A stretch of DNA of 63,369 nt from JBLHKS01 sp047620505 (GTDB taxonomy: Bacteria > Verrucomicrobiota > Verrucomicrobiia > Verrucomicrobiales > DEV007). A model generated the notes under the pieces. That model did not search any database, was not told the origin of the DNA, and worked only from the letters and a program-made list of their open reading frames with translations. The translations under genes and the position numbers were made by a program. Every line of letters begins with the position of its first letter. The first letter of the stretch is position 1. The stretch lies in the NCBI GenBank assembly GCA_047620505.1, contig JBLHKS010000015.1, positions 1-63,369 of the forward strand. Reading direction: 5' to 3'. This document shows, one piece after another, positions 44,717 through 54,083 of this stretch.

Positions 44717-46225
44717 ATGATGAAAACATTCTTCACGCTCCTTTTGCTGTTTTTTCCGCTTCTTACCCAGGCGGCGGAGACTTCCGGCGTGCTCGCGGAA
44801 GGCACAAAATGGGAAACTCGATTCTACATTATCGATTCGGGTGTCGACGGCCCGACGGTCGTCGTTACGGGTGGAGTTCACGGCAACGAGCCGGCTGGTT
44901 TTCGCGCGGCTGAGCAAATTCGGCATTGGCCGATCGCGAGCGGCAAGCTCGTGGTCGTGCCTCAGGTCAACGTGCTCGGTTTGCGAGCGAAAACCCGCTA
45001 CCTGCCCGACGCTTCGGACGAGGAACGCGATCTGAACCGAAATTTTCCGGTGGTCGATGGCGAAGCAAAACCGCGAGGCGAATTGGCGACCGAGATCTGG
45101 TCATTCGTTCGCGATCAGAAGCCGGATTGGATCCTCGACCTTCACGAAGGCTATGAGTATAACGTCTCTCACAAGCCGCCTGAGGGCAAAAAGAAGTCGG
45201 TAGGATCGACAATTATCTATTTCAAAGGCGAAGCCCGCGATCCGGTCGTCGAGCGAGCTCTCGAAGCTGTGAATTCGCAGATCAAAAACCCGTGGAAGCG
45301 CTTCCGGCCGCTGACGCGTGGGCCAATTTCCGGGAGTCTCGCCAGAGCCTGCGCGACGGCACTCGGAGCCGAGGCGATGATCCTCGAAACGACCTACAAA
45401 GAGCAGCCGATCTCACTGCGGACTCGCCAACACCGCGCGATGGCGAACGTCTTGCTCAATCATATCGGCCTGATCGATCGCGACTGCTCAAATCTGCTTA
45501 CGCCGGGCCGCGAGGCTGAGCAGCTGCTGGTTGGGTTCTTCGATGGACCGGGAGTTGGTCCGTCCGGCAAAGAGAACATCCCGCGAATCGCCGACAAGGC
45601 CGAAAAGATCGATATCCACTTTCTCGGCGCGGCGGACATTCGGCCTGAGGTGCTGAGCCAGTTCGATCTCCTGATTTTTCCAGGCGGTAGCGGAAGCAAA
45701 CAGGCCAAAGCGATCGGCGAAGGCCGCGAACACGTCCGCGAGTTCGTCGAAACCGGCGGCGGCTACCTCGGTATCTGCGCCGGGGCTTACCTTTGCTCGG
45801 CTCACTATTCCTGGTCGCTTGATCTGGTCGATTCGAGCGTCTTCACGGGCTCGCGCGAGATCGAAGGCGTCGGCAAAAAGCAAATGTGGTATCGCGGTGA
45901 GGGTGCCAGAATCGATCTCGAACTGACTGAAGCCGGATCGACGATTTTCTCCAGCGTTCCGACGGAATTCGACGTTCACTTTCAAAACGGCCCGATCATT
46001 TCGCCGAAAAACGCGCCGGAAATCGAGGATTACCAGATTCTGGCTTGGTTTCGCAGCGAGCAGGTTCGTTGGGAGCCGCAGCGCGGAACGATGGTCGACA
46101 CGCCAGCGATTGTGAGCTGTCGTTTCGGCGAAGGCCGCGTGATTTCGATCAGCCCGCATCCCGAAAAGGATAAGGCGTTGGAGTCGATCTTAGTGGATTC
46201 GATTCGGTGGGCGGCAGGGAAATAA
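44717..46225 (+). CDS. Secreted M14-like carboxypeptidase/aspartoacylase fused to a BPL_N amidotransferase domain
   Basis: A 502-residue protein with signal peptide (MMKTFFTLLLLFFPLLTQA). Residues 20-260 are a succinylglutamate desuccinylase/aspartoacylase-type M14 domain: GGVHGNEPAGFRAAEQI (zinc His and Glu), NRNFPVVDGEAK and DLHEGYEYNVSH with the third ligand. Residues about 270-500 are a glutamine-amidotransferase-like domain of the biotin-protein-ligase N-terminal type, with LLIFPGGSGSK and the nucleophile in GGYLGICAGAYLC. A palindrome copy (45518-45529) is exactly at the join. Both domains are secreted, so the amidotransferase part is probably not using glutamine. Substrate unknown. Confidence 0.82.
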   Translation: MMKTFFTLLLLFFPLLTQAAETSGVLAEGTKWETRFYIIDSGVDGPTVVVTGGVHGNEPAGFRAAEQIRHWPIASGKLVVVPQVNVLGLRAKTRYLPDASDEERDLNRNFPVVDGEAKPRGELATEIWSFVRDQKPDWILDLHEGYEYNVSHKPPEGKKKSVGSTIIYFKGEARDPVVERALEAVNSQIKNPWKRFRPLTRGPISGSLARACATALGAEAMILETTYKEQPISLRTRQHRAMANVLLNHIGLIDRDCSNLLTPGREAEQLLVGFFDGPGVGPSGKENIPRIADKAEKIDIHFLGAADIRPEVLSQFDLLIFPGGSGSKQAKAIGEGREHVREFVETGGGYLGICAGAYLCSAHYSWSLDLVDSSVFTGSREIEGVGKKQMWYRGEGARIDLELTEAGSTIFSSVPTEFDVHFQNGPIISPKNAPEIEDYQILAWFRSEQVRWEPQRGTMVDTPAIVSCRFGEGRVISISPHPEKDKALESILVDSIRWAAGK

Positions 46226-46237
46226 ATTCAGTAGCTC

Positions 46238-46249
46238 CAGCAGCTGCTG
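46238..46249. repeat. Intergenic copy of the dispersed palindrome
   Basis: CAGCAGCTGCTG twelve bases after the stop codon of the peptidase fusion. Second of the two non-coding copies; like that at 25247, it lies immediately downstream of a gene end. The rest of the gap to 46474 (about 220 bases) shows no gene or clear promoter. Confidence 0.9.
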
Positions 46250-46473
46250 GCGAAAACCGCTGGATTCTCGAGCCCTGCGCATCCGCCGTTGGCGAGGCAT
46301 CGTGAAAGATTTTGGGTCTCGCGTAGGAAAGCCTTTTAGAATCCCGAAACATCGACCATTCCCAGTTCGTGAACGGTCCGACCTCCGTTTTCCTTGCTCA
46401 CCAACTTTTTCTCTCCAAACTACCGATTCCCCGTCCAAGCGGAGCCAAAACCCGCGAATACCCCCTTGATTGT

Positions 46474-48264
46474 ATGTCTGGACCTCCGCCTTCTGATTAT
46501 AAAACTCTAAAGCTTCCAAAATCGGCCCCTGTCACTACGACCAGGTTCCGACCACCGAAGAAAAATATCCCGCAGACGAAAACTGAGCGGGACGCCCTGC
46601 TCAAGTACGTTCGGGACTACATCGATAAGGAAAATCTCGTTCCTCCGATGCCGTTGGACGAGCTCGGCAACCACGCGGACAACGTTTTGCGTGACTGCGG
46701 ATTCGACCAGAAACTTTATCGAGACTACACGGCCGTTCTGCTCGCAAACGAAGCCTGGCGCGAGACGCTGGCGACGATTCCTTACGAGCGACGTCTGCTT
46801 CTGATGCCGAAATGTCTGCGGGTCGAAGAAAAATGCCCAGCGCCGTTCGATGAATTCGGCCTGCTCTGCAAACAATGCGGGCTCTGCACAATCGAGGATT
46901 TCCAGAACGAGGCCGAACGCCTTGGCTATGCGGTCCTCGTAGCTGAAGGGTCAGCCGTTGTGATGTCGCTGATTCAGACCGGCAAAATCGAGGCGATCGT
47001 CGGGATTTCCTGCCTGCCGGTGCTTGAGCGGACTTTCCCGTATGTCGAAGCAGCTGCCGTCCCCAGCATCGCAGTTCCCCTGCTCCAGGACGACTGCATC
47101 AACACGACCGTCGATAACGATTGGGTTTGGGATTACATCCATTTGACCAGCGACGACAAAACGCGCCGACTCAATTTGAATCAGCTCCACGACGACGTGC
47201 GGACTTGGTTTTCGCGCGAAGCGATCGACGAAATCATGGGCGAAGCCCAGGGACACGCCGAAGAAACCGGCCGCGACTGGCTGGCAAAAGACGGCAAGCG
47301 CTGGCGTCCGTTTTTGACCGTGGCTGCCTACCAGGCGCTGCGCGAAGACCCGGAAGAGCCAATTCCAGACGGCGTGAAAAAGATCGCGATCGCGGTCGAG
47401 GCGTTCCACAAAGCTTCGCTGATTCACGACGACATCGAGGACGAAGATCACGAGCGCTACGGCGAGGCCACGCTTCACGAAACCGACGGAATCCCGGTTG
47501 CGCTGAATGCTGGGGATTTGCTCATCGGCGAGGGCTATCGCCTGATCGGTGAGGCCGGAATTGATCCGAAATACGTCGTCGAAATGCTCCAGGTCGCCGC
47601 TGAAGGCCAGCGTGAACTCTGCCGCGGCCAGGGTGCCGAATTGGCTTGGGCGCGCAACCCGCTTCCGCTCAAAACGACCCAGGTTCTCGAGATTTTTCGC
47701 CAGAAAACGGCTCCGGCTTTCGACGTCGCGCTCAAGCTCGGCGCTGCGTTCGCTGGAAAGCTGGACGACGTCTCCGAAGCGCTTGGAAACTTCTCAGAAT
47801 CCCTCGGCATCGCTTATCAGATTCGGGATGATCTTGACGATCTCTCCGAAGACGCAGGCGAAAACTACGTTGAGGCGTTTCGACCCAGCGTTCTCCTCGC
47901 CAAAGCCCGCGAAATGGCCAAAGGCGAGACCAAAGAATGGATGACCGCGCTCTGGAATCGCCAAGCGCAGGACGGAACGACGGTAAGCTCGGTACGCCAG
48001 CTCGTCCACGAAGTCGGCGCTGACGACAAGTGCGTTTTGATGCTCGAAACCTACAAGCAAGAGGCAATCCGCAGTCTCGCCGAGGTCGAAAACGCGAATT
48101 TGAAGGGTCTGCTTCGGCGGGTGATCGGCAAGATTTTCAACGATCTCGAAATCAAAGGCTGGTGCCGCGAATTTGAGATGAAACACGGCGTCCGCGAAGG
48201 CGAAGAATCCGAAGGTGCCGCCCCAGCAGCTGCTGAGGCGATTCTGGCCGGAGTCGAAGCCTGA
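46474..48264 (+). CDS. DUF116-polyprenyl synthetase fusion
   Basis: A 596-residue fusion. Residues 50-260 match DUF116, with conserved Cys in MPKCLRVEEKCPAPF, LLCKQCGLCTIEDF and VGISCLPVLERTFP that could bind iron-sulfur. From about residue 270 it is a trans-isoprenyl diphosphate synthase: KRWRPFLTVAAY, the first aspartate-rich motif in LIHDDIEDEDHERYG and the second in YQIRDDLDDLSED. The synthase is expected to elongate prenyl diphosphates for quinones or cell-wall carriers. Start at 46474 avoids an Arg/Pro-rich random extension. A palindrome copy (48224-48235) near the C-terminus is read Ala-Ala-Ala. Followed by a small membrane protein. Confidence 0.85.
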   Translation: MSGPPPSDYKTLKLPKSAPVTTTRFRPPKKNIPQTKTERDALLKYVRDYIDKENLVPPMPLDELGNHADNVLRDCGFDQKLYRDYTAVLLANEAWRETLATIPYERRLLLMPKCLRVEEKCPAPFDEFGLLCKQCGLCTIEDFQNEAERLGYAVLVAEGSAVVMSLIQTGKIEAIVGISCLPVLERTFPYVEAAAVPSIAVPLLQDDCINTTVDNDWVWDYIHLTSDDKTRRLNLNQLHDDVRTWFSREAIDEIMGEAQGHAEETGRDWLAKDGKRWRPFLTVAAYQALREDPEEPIPDGVKKIAIAVEAFHKASLIHDDIEDEDHERYGEATLHETDGIPVALNAGDLLIGEGYRLIGEAGIDPKYVVEMLQVAAEGQRELCRGQGAELAWARNPLPLKTTQVLEIFRQKTAPAFDVALKLGAAFAGKLDDVSEALGNFSESLGIAYQIRDDLDDLSEDAGENYVEAFRPSVLLAKAREMAKGETKEWMTALWNRQAQDGTTVSSVRQLVHEVGADDKCVLMLETYKQEAIRSLAEVENANLKGLLRRVIGKIFNDLEIKGWCREFEMKHGVREGEESEGAAPAAAEAILAGVEA

Positions 48265-48277
48265 ATCGACGGGCCTC

Positions 48278-48544
48278 ATGAATCTACGGAGGTTGTTCAT
48301 CGGATTTTCAGTCCTGTTTTTAATTGCTGGCCTCGTTGCGGCGATTTGGGCCCCCGGGGGTTGGCAAAGTGACTGGAAACCGACGAGCTACGCCGCTTCA
48401 AGTATTTTGAAGAGCTTCGACAGCTTGAACGAACGAATCGGATTCGCGAAATCGACTCCCGTTCCGCTCATTGGACTGGTTTCCGCGTTGATGGGAGCGG
48501 TCGCACTAATTTTCATCTGGGCGACAGCGCGTTCTAAGGGGTAA
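48278..48544 (+). CDS. Small two-helix membrane protein
   Basis: An 88-residue protein with two membrane helices (LFIGFSVLFLIAGLVAAIW, about 6-24, and VPLIGLVSALMGAVALIFIW, about 62-81) joined by a hydrophilic loop. No family was recognised. It lies 13 bases after the DUF116-polyprenyl synthase gene and nine bases before a Tat esterase, so the three probably share a transcript. Start at 48278 is chosen because upstream codons in this frame overlap the previous gene. Confidence 0.6.
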   Translation: MNLRRLFIGFSVLFLIAGLVAAIWAPGGWQSDWKPTSYAASSILKSFDSLNERIGFAKSTPVPLIGLVSALMGAVALIFIWATARSKG

Positions 48545-48553
48545 AGTCTTGGG

Positions 48554-49591
48554 ATGAACTCCCGACGCACCTTTCTCAAATCAGCAGCTGCTGGCGCGGC
48601 TGGGGCCAGCCTCGCATCCGCCGAAGCCGCCCAGCCAGAAACTTCGCCAGAAATCATGACGCCAGACGCCCTTCGCGAACAACTCGTCACCTGCCTCGGC
48701 GGCCCTTGGCCTGAACCCTGCCCGCTAGAGCCTGAAATCCGCGAAACCACACAGAAAGACGGCTACCGGCTCGAATCTCTAACTTACGAAGTCGAACCAG
48801 GCGATCGTGTTCCCGCGCTCCTGCTCGTCCCCGATGGCGTCGATGCTCAGAACCCGGCCCCGGCTGTGGCGATCTGGCATCAGCACAACGGCCAATATCA
48901 ATTTGGAAAGAACGAGCCAGCCGGCTTAGCCGGGAGTGAAATGCATCACACCGGCGTTGCGCTCGCCAAAGAAGGCTACGTCGTGCTCTGTCCGGATGCG
49001 CTCTGTTTCGAAGAACGTCAAGATCCGGCCGGAAAGCTCAAAGGCGGAAATTTCGAGCGATTCGAGTTTCTGCGTTACGTCGTGAACGGAACCTGCATGG
49101 CGTGGAAGAACATTCTGGACATGCGCCGCGCGGTCGATTTTCTCTGCGAGCGTCCGGAAATCGATGCGGAAAATCTGGGTTGCTACGGCCATTCGATGGG
49201 CTCGACCCACGCCTGGTTGGTTGGCCCGCACGAGCAGCGCTTGAAGGCCGTTGTCGGAAATTGCTGCCTCCCGACCTACTCGGCGATCCACGATCACCGC
49301 CTTCTCCATTGCTTTCCAAACTTCGTCCCAGGCTGGCTCGAGTACGGCGACACGCCGGAAATGGCCGGCCTGATTGCGCCGCGCGCGCTGCATTTGAATC
49401 TCGGCGATCAGGACGGCGGCAGCCCGATCGAGCACGCGAAGGAAGGGATTAAACGGATTGAATCAGCCTACGCAGAGGCGAAAGCAGAAGAGAATTTCAC
49501 TTGGTTCATCGAGGAAGACACCGGCCATGTGCTGTCCGAGGAGATGTGGAAACGGACGAGCGATTTCTTCGCGAAACATTTGCGATCCTGA
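48554..49591 (+). CDS. Tat-exported alpha/beta hydrolase (acetyl-esterase-like)
   Basis: A 345-residue secreted hydrolase with Tat signal NSRRTFLKSAAAGAAGASLA (residues 2-21). The nucleophile elbow GHSMGST (near residue 216), the acid in LNLGDQDGGSPI and the histidine in EEDTGHVLSEEM complete a Ser-Asp-His triad. Its GDRVPALLLVP segment is typical of acetyl xylan esterase/dienelactone hydrolase relatives. Probably removes ester groups from an external substrate. The dispersed palindrome (48582-48593) encodes the Ala run of the Tat signal, as in the oxidoreductase at 23886. Confidence 0.85.
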   Translation: MNSRRTFLKSAAAGAAGASLASAEAAQPETSPEIMTPDALREQLVTCLGGPWPEPCPLEPEIRETTQKDGYRLESLTYEVEPGDRVPALLLVPDGVDAQNPAPAVAIWHQHNGQYQFGKNEPAGLAGSEMHHTGVALAKEGYVVLCPDALCFEERQDPAGKLKGGNFERFEFLRYVVNGTCMAWKNILDMRRAVDFLCERPEIDAENLGCYGHSMGSTHAWLVGPHEQRLKAVVGNCCLPTYSAIHDHRLLHCFPNFVPGWLEYGDTPEMAGLIAPRALHLNLGDQDGGSPIEHAKEGIKRIESAYAEAKAEENFTWFIEEDTGHVLSEEMWKRTSDFFAKHLRS

Positions 49592-49679
49592 CTCGGCTTG
49601 AATGGCAAGGGCGGCGCTGTTCCATTTTTTTTTCACGGTAGCCTGAAATTCTCAGGGATAGACCGATTAGAAATAGGGG

Positions 49680-50903
49680 ATGAAAACATTCCCCCTAATC
49701 CTCCATACCGTATTCCTTCTTTGCTTCGCTTCGCTGATTCAAGCCCAGCAGGGCGGAAACGTTCGATCTATCGTCGATCGCCAAATCCAGAACGCTCTTA
49801 ATCCGGAGATGCAGCGGCTGATTGACACCACTGTCGCCACCGGAATGGTCGTTGGCGTCGTCGCCGACGGCAAAATTGTCCACATGCGCGCCTACGGACT
49901 GTACGACGCACGGGACAGCACGCCCTTCGACGTGAAGCAGGCTCAAAGCTGGGCCTCGGTTTCAAAGCTCCCGACCGCGATCGCGGCTTGGCAATTGATG
50001 ACCCGATACCCAGCCGATTTCACGCTCGACACGACTGCAGGCGAGGTTCTTGGTAATTCGTGGAGTTCGTCGAGCCACACAGATTTCAAGAAGAAGAGCG
50101 AAGCCACAGTCCGGCAGCTGCTGGCGCATCGTAGCGGGATTCGCGGTTACAAGGGAGCTGTTACGCCGAGCGATCCACGCGGAATCCACAAAGGGGATTG
50201 GAAAACCGCATATTCTCGGGTCAGGACGCTGGGCACGGTGCCGGAGTGGAATCCAACGGCGTGCATCAACTATTATCGGGACAAGAGCATGCTCGACATC
50301 CGCCGGCTTCAGGAGGTCGATTCCCGTCTTTGGCATGCCCACTATCCTCACCGATACAGCTCGTTCGGTACCTGCGTGCTCGGCGCGATGATCGAACAGA
50401 CGATCAAAAACCTAAGCAAAGAGGGCAAACTCCAGGAACGACTTCCGGAAAACACCTACTACGGCTGGGTCCGCTCACAAATCGCCACCCCTGCCGGATT
50501 GCGCAATCTTCAAGTGAATAAGGGGCAACGCTTTATTCTGCCGGGCGGAGGCTGGCAGTCGGACATCGAAGACATGACAAAGTTCATGATTGCGATGATG
50601 AACGAAGATCTTGTTCCGATGAGCGACCTCTACGCGGTCGTGCCGAACAACAGCGGCTATGGTCTCGGCGTTCGGCTTCGCAGAGGAGCGAACAATATCT
50701 GGTACGTCGGGCACGGCGGCAGCCAGGGTCTCGTGCGATCAACGATTTCGATTCGCGCGACTGGAAACATGAATCCCACTGTCCACAATTCAAACTTTGG
50801 TGTCGCTGTCATGATCAACGGCAAAAAGGCCAAGACCGATACAGGCAGCGACGCGAACGCCAGGCGAGTTGTCGATCTGGTCTACTCAGCGCTGAATCCC
50901 TGA
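49680..50903 (+). CDS. Secreted serine hydrolase, class C beta-lactamase fold
   Basis: A 407-residue protein with signal peptide MKTFPLILHTVFLLCFASLI. The SxxK motif is SVSK in WASVSKLPTAIAAW (near residue 100), and the second motif Tyr is in HRYSSFGTC. The C-terminal GHGGSQG corresponds to the third 'KTG/HxG' motif. A TAGGGG stretch just before the ATG is a fair ribosome site. Esterase or D-Ala peptidase activity is likelier than lactam hydrolysis. It converges with the kinase gene. A palindrome with one mismatch (50112-50123) lies inside. Confidence 0.85.
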   Translation: MKTFPLILHTVFLLCFASLIQAQQGGNVRSIVDRQIQNALNPEMQRLIDTTVATGMVVGVVADGKIVHMRAYGLYDARDSTPFDVKQAQSWASVSKLPTAIAAWQLMTRYPADFTLDTTAGEVLGNSWSSSSHTDFKKKSEATVRQLLAHRSGIRGYKGAVTPSDPRGIHKGDWKTAYSRVRTLGTVPEWNPTACINYYRDKSMLDIRRLQEVDSRLWHAHYPHRYSSFGTCVLGAMIEQTIKNLSKEGKLQERLPENTYYGWVRSQIATPAGLRNLQVNKGQRFILPGGGWQSDIEDMTKFMIAMMNEDLVPMSDLYAVVPNNSGYGLGVRLRRGANNIWYVGHGGSQGLVRSTISIRATGNMNPTVHNSNFGVAVMINGKKAKTDTGSDANARRVVDLVYSALNP

Positions 50904-50928
50904 CAAAATCAGGCACGAGCCGCCGCGA

Positions 50929-53163
50929 TTACTTCTGCGATTCGTATTTGAAAAGTGGCGTCCCCTGTTTCGCACAATCCAGCAGCTGCTGGGGACGAAA
51001 CGCCGCAACGTCCAGCGCCCGGTGTTGAAACCGGCTGATAGGCAAAACCAAAGTGCCGCCAAAATCGACGAAACCGTTGCTGGAAAAAATCTGCTCTCGG
51101 TTTTCGCCCGGAATCAGGGGGACGTGCCCCCAAGTTCCGGCGCGGCCCGCTGGATCGGTTGAGAAAGCGAAACGAATCCGGTTCAATTCCGCGTCAGGCC
51201 GATCGGTAAACGAAATGAGCCAAAGATCTCCGAAACGACGAAGAAAGGGCCGGGATTGACTTCGGCTTGAAGGACTGATGTCGACAATATTCCACTGCCC
51301 GTCGCCATCAGCATCTGAACCTAACGCAAATGTCATTCGAGTCGTTTGGAGCGAACGATAGCCGACTGCCGGTTTTCCGCCGCCATCGTCGGTCAGCGAA
51401 AGCTCCCAGCGCGCGCCTTGCGGATCGATCGTCCGGCGCTCGTCAGACGTGGGCCAGGTGTCTCCGTCGGAATCGAGGGCACGCATGTAGTGCAGGACCT
51501 CGCTCGGCGACTCGTAGGCGATGGCCGGGCGACCATCGATCATCGCGATTTCCGGCCGCATGCCTTGATCGAGAGTTTGGAGTTTCCAACTTCCAGCGAT
51601 GCCGGGCGAATCCGAACGAGCGATTTTGACGACTCCCTGCGTTTGATCGGAGTAGGCCACACAGACACCCTTGTCGACCACCAACGCCCTGACGCCCTGC
51701 CCAATTTCAGTCGAAGTGCTGTCGATGTCGACGATCGTCCAATTTCGCCAGGAAGTCGGAAAAGCAGAATCCGCAATCGCGAGCCGCAGTAGCGAACGGC
51801 CTGGAGCGATTTCCGCTTCGAAAATAATGGCCGGCTTTCCGCCTGGATCGATTAACCCTAGCGAACGCCGAACGCTACCAGCATGATCGATCGAGACGAT
51901 TGACCAGTTTTGAGGCAGCGAGTAATCTGATGCATGTGGGTAGGAATAGAATAATGTTCTCTTCGAGTCGGCCCCGAACCAGGCAATCCCAAGAGTCTCT
52001 CCTCCAATGACTGCGATTGAATTGCTCTGCTCTGAGCCGAGGCTGGCCTGATAGTGATTGGGCCCATCAAGCGGAAACGGGCCAAAAACCAACGGTTGTT
52101 CGGGAAACTCGACCGGTCGGATTGTGCCACCCGCGCTGAGCCCCTCATCGGTTGAGCGCAGTGGACCGATCGTCAGCGCCGGGGAGGGAGGTCGATTTGG
52201 CACGCCGTCTTTCGGTCCGCCCAACAAAAACCCCAGCCAGATCAATCCAGCAGCTGCTGCAAAAATTCCGGTCGCGGCAGCGGTCCGGCGCGCCAGCCGA
52301 ATCAGCCCCGCCCGGCCTCGGCGGACATCAGTGAGCGCAATCCGCATTTCCTCTGCGCTTCCGAATCGCTCGTTGGGATCCTCCGCCATCGACCGTAGCA
52401 CAATGCGGTCCACGCCCGGGTCCAGGCTGATTTTTTTGGACGGCGGAGCGAACCAGCCGCGAGGGCGATCGCCGGTCAACATTTCGTAAAAAAGCACACC
52501 GACACTGTAAATATCGGCCCTGTGGTCGCCATCTGCCGCTTCACCGCGCAGAATTTCAGGCGCAATGTAGTCAAACGTGCCGACAGCGCTCCCAGATAGC
52601 GTCAGGTCCAGCTGGATCGAGGCTAACTCCGGTTCCGTTGCCTCTGAAAACAATTTCGCCAGGCCGAAATCGCCGACTTTGACGTGGCCATCCCGCGTGA
52701 CGAAAATGTTCGCCGATTTGATATCACGATGAACATAACCGAGATGATGGGCGTGTTCCAGCGCCTCACAGATTTCGCAAACGACGCGGATCGCAGTCTC
52801 CGTATCAATTTCCCCAGCCCCGATCAGCTGACTGAGATCGCGGCCCTCGATCAGCTCCATAACCAGGTAAAACCAACCGTCCGGATCTGTCCGCCCGAAA
52901 TCGTAAATATGAACAATGTTAGAATGGGTCAGCGCCGCCATCGTGTGCGCCTCCCGCCGAAAACGCTCAGCGAACTGAATTCTTCCGTTGAACGTCGGGG
53001 GAAGAATCTTTACGGCAACCTGACGCCCAAGACTAAGCTGACTCGCACGATAGACCGCGCCCATCCGGCCACGGCCGATTAGCGCTTCCACCTCAAATCC
53101 TTCCAGCACGCGATCGAGGTCGCTGGGTTCCGGGGGCTCCCAATCCCAGCGATGCTCAGCCAT
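50929..53163 (-). CDS. Membrane Ser/Thr protein kinase with extracytoplasmic sensor-like domain
   Basis: A 744-residue Hanks-type kinase. The catalytic domain (about residues 17-290) has a Gly-rich loop IGRGRMGAVYRA, catalytic VAVKIL lysine, YVHRDIKSANIF and VGDFGLAKL. One membrane helix (IFAAAAGLIWLGFLLGG, about 304-320) leads to some 420 outside residues with repeated 'GKPAI' blades suggesting a beta-propeller-like sensor. A GAGAGGAG site precedes 53163, which I preferred over an in-frame Met at 53223. It lies directly downstream of an ECF sigma gene. A palindrome copy (52248-52259) codes the Ala core of the membrane helix, another (50980-50991) is near the end. Confidence 0.9.
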   Translation of the reverse strand: MAEHRWDWEPPEPSDLDRVLEGFEVEALIGRGRMGAVYRASQLSLGRQVAVKILPPTFNGRIQFAERFRREAHTMAALTHSNIVHIYDFGRTDPDGWFYLVMELIEGRDLSQLIGAGEIDTETAIRVVCEICEALEHAHHLGYVHRDIKSANIFVTRDGHVKVGDFGLAKLFSEATEPELASIQLDLTLSGSAVGTFDYIAPEILRGEAADGDHRADIYSVGVLFYEMLTGDRPRGWFAPPSKKISLDPGVDRIVLRSMAEDPNERFGSAEEMRIALTDVRRGRAGLIRLARRTAAATGIFAAAAGLIWLGFLLGGPKDGVPNRPPSPALTIGPLRSTDEGLSAGGTIRPVEFPEQPLVFGPFPLDGPNHYQASLGSEQSNSIAVIGGETLGIAWFGADSKRTLFYSYPHASDYSLPQNWSIVSIDHAGSVRRSLGLIDPGGKPAIIFEAEIAPGRSLLRLAIADSAFPTSWRNWTIVDIDSTSTEIGQGVRALVVDKGVCVAYSDQTQGVVKIARSDSPGIAGSWKLQTLDQGMRPEIAMIDGRPAIAYESPSEVLHYMRALDSDGDTWPTSDERRTIDPQGARWELSLTDDGGGKPAVGYRSLQTTRMTFALGSDADGDGQWNIVDISPSSRSQSRPFLRRFGDLWLISFTDRPDAELNRIRFAFSTDPAGRAGTWGHVPLIPGENREQIFSSNGFVDFGGTLVLPISRFQHRALDVAAFRPQQLLDCAKQGTPLFKYESQK

Positions 53164-53235
53164 GGGACTCCTCTCGCGAGCTGCCGCGAGCAGAGCTGCG
53201 GGATTGTGGCTATCGAGTTCCATTCTAACGTTAAT

Positions 53236-53994
53236 TCAACCCAGCAGGCCCGCCAGATGTGCGAGTTCCTCTTCAATATTTCCACCAGGCTCAAGCGTCA
53301 GTTCGACTTCGGCTCGGACCGCCTCCTGGAAACGCTTTTTCATTCGATAAAGGGCGATCCTAACCGCGTTGTGCGACTGGCTGAGTTTCGACGCCGCGGT
53401 TGCGACTGCACCCTTTGGGGCTTCGGAAATCATGGGGCTCACGACCTCGTAAACCTCATCCTGCTTCAGTTTCACGTAGTGCGTGCGCAGGCGCAGGAGA
53501 GCCCGTTCCAGCAAATCCAGCGCCCAGCGTCGTTCGAACAATTCGTCCGGCCCTGCTTGTTCAGAGGCCACCAATTCCTTGAACGCGATTCCTTCGGCAT
53601 GTTCGGCATCGATATGCAGGAACCTTATCTTCCCTCCCCGCTTCAACGCCGATTGGCGGCGGCGATCGACCGCAAGAAAATTCCCCGCCGATCCAAGCAG
53701 GTAACTTCGTAAACGGCCTCGCTCTGGATCTGAGCGGTCAAAAAACGGCCCAGTCAGCAGCTGCTGAAAAAATCCCTGCGTCAGGTCTTCGGCATCCTCC
53801 TGACCTTTTCCATTGCGGCGAAAGAAAACGTAAACCGGAATCCAGTAGAGCCGGCAGATCTCGTCCAGAGCCAATTGCGCGTCTTCGGAGTCCCGAGCGG
53901 CACCCTGGATTTTCCGAATCAGGCTCCATCGTGTTGGAGGAAACGCTCCTCCGGTGACGGCGACCGCGATTTCGGAATTCGAACTTGCAGGCAT
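53236..53994 (-). CDS. ECF-type sigma factor paired with a Ser/Thr kinase
   Basis: A 252-residue sigma factor of the group found before Hanks kinases in Planctomycetota and Verrucomicrobiota. Region 2 includes EICRLYWIPVYVFFRRNG and the DAEDLTQGFFQQLL promoter-opening helix; region 4 is around SQSHNAVRIALYRMKKRF. The C-terminal tail ELTLEPGGNIEEELAHLAGLLG may be regulatory. The kinase gene begins 72 bases after its stop, implying that phosphorylation controls this factor (inference from the pairing). A palindrome copy (53755-53766) encodes the Gln-Gln-Leu-Leu of the region 2 helix. Confidence 0.85.
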   Translation of the reverse strand: MPASSNSEIAVAVTGGAFPPTRWSLIRKIQGAARDSEDAQLALDEICRLYWIPVYVFFRRNGKGQEDAEDLTQGFFQQLLTGPFFDRSDPERGRLRSYLLGSAGNFLAVDRRRQSALKRGGKIRFLHIDAEHAEGIAFKELVASEQAGPDELFERRWALDLLERALLRLRTHYVKLKQDEVYEVVSPMISEAPKGAVATAASKLSQSHNAVRIALYRMKKRFQEAVRAEVELTLEPGGNIEEELAHLAGLLG

Positions 53995-54083
53995 GAGGTC
54001 AGTCTAGACTGAATTCCCCAGAGTCGAAAATGAGGAATTGAAGAACGAAGCCCAAATATCGCTCCTTGTCCCATTCCCCCGGC

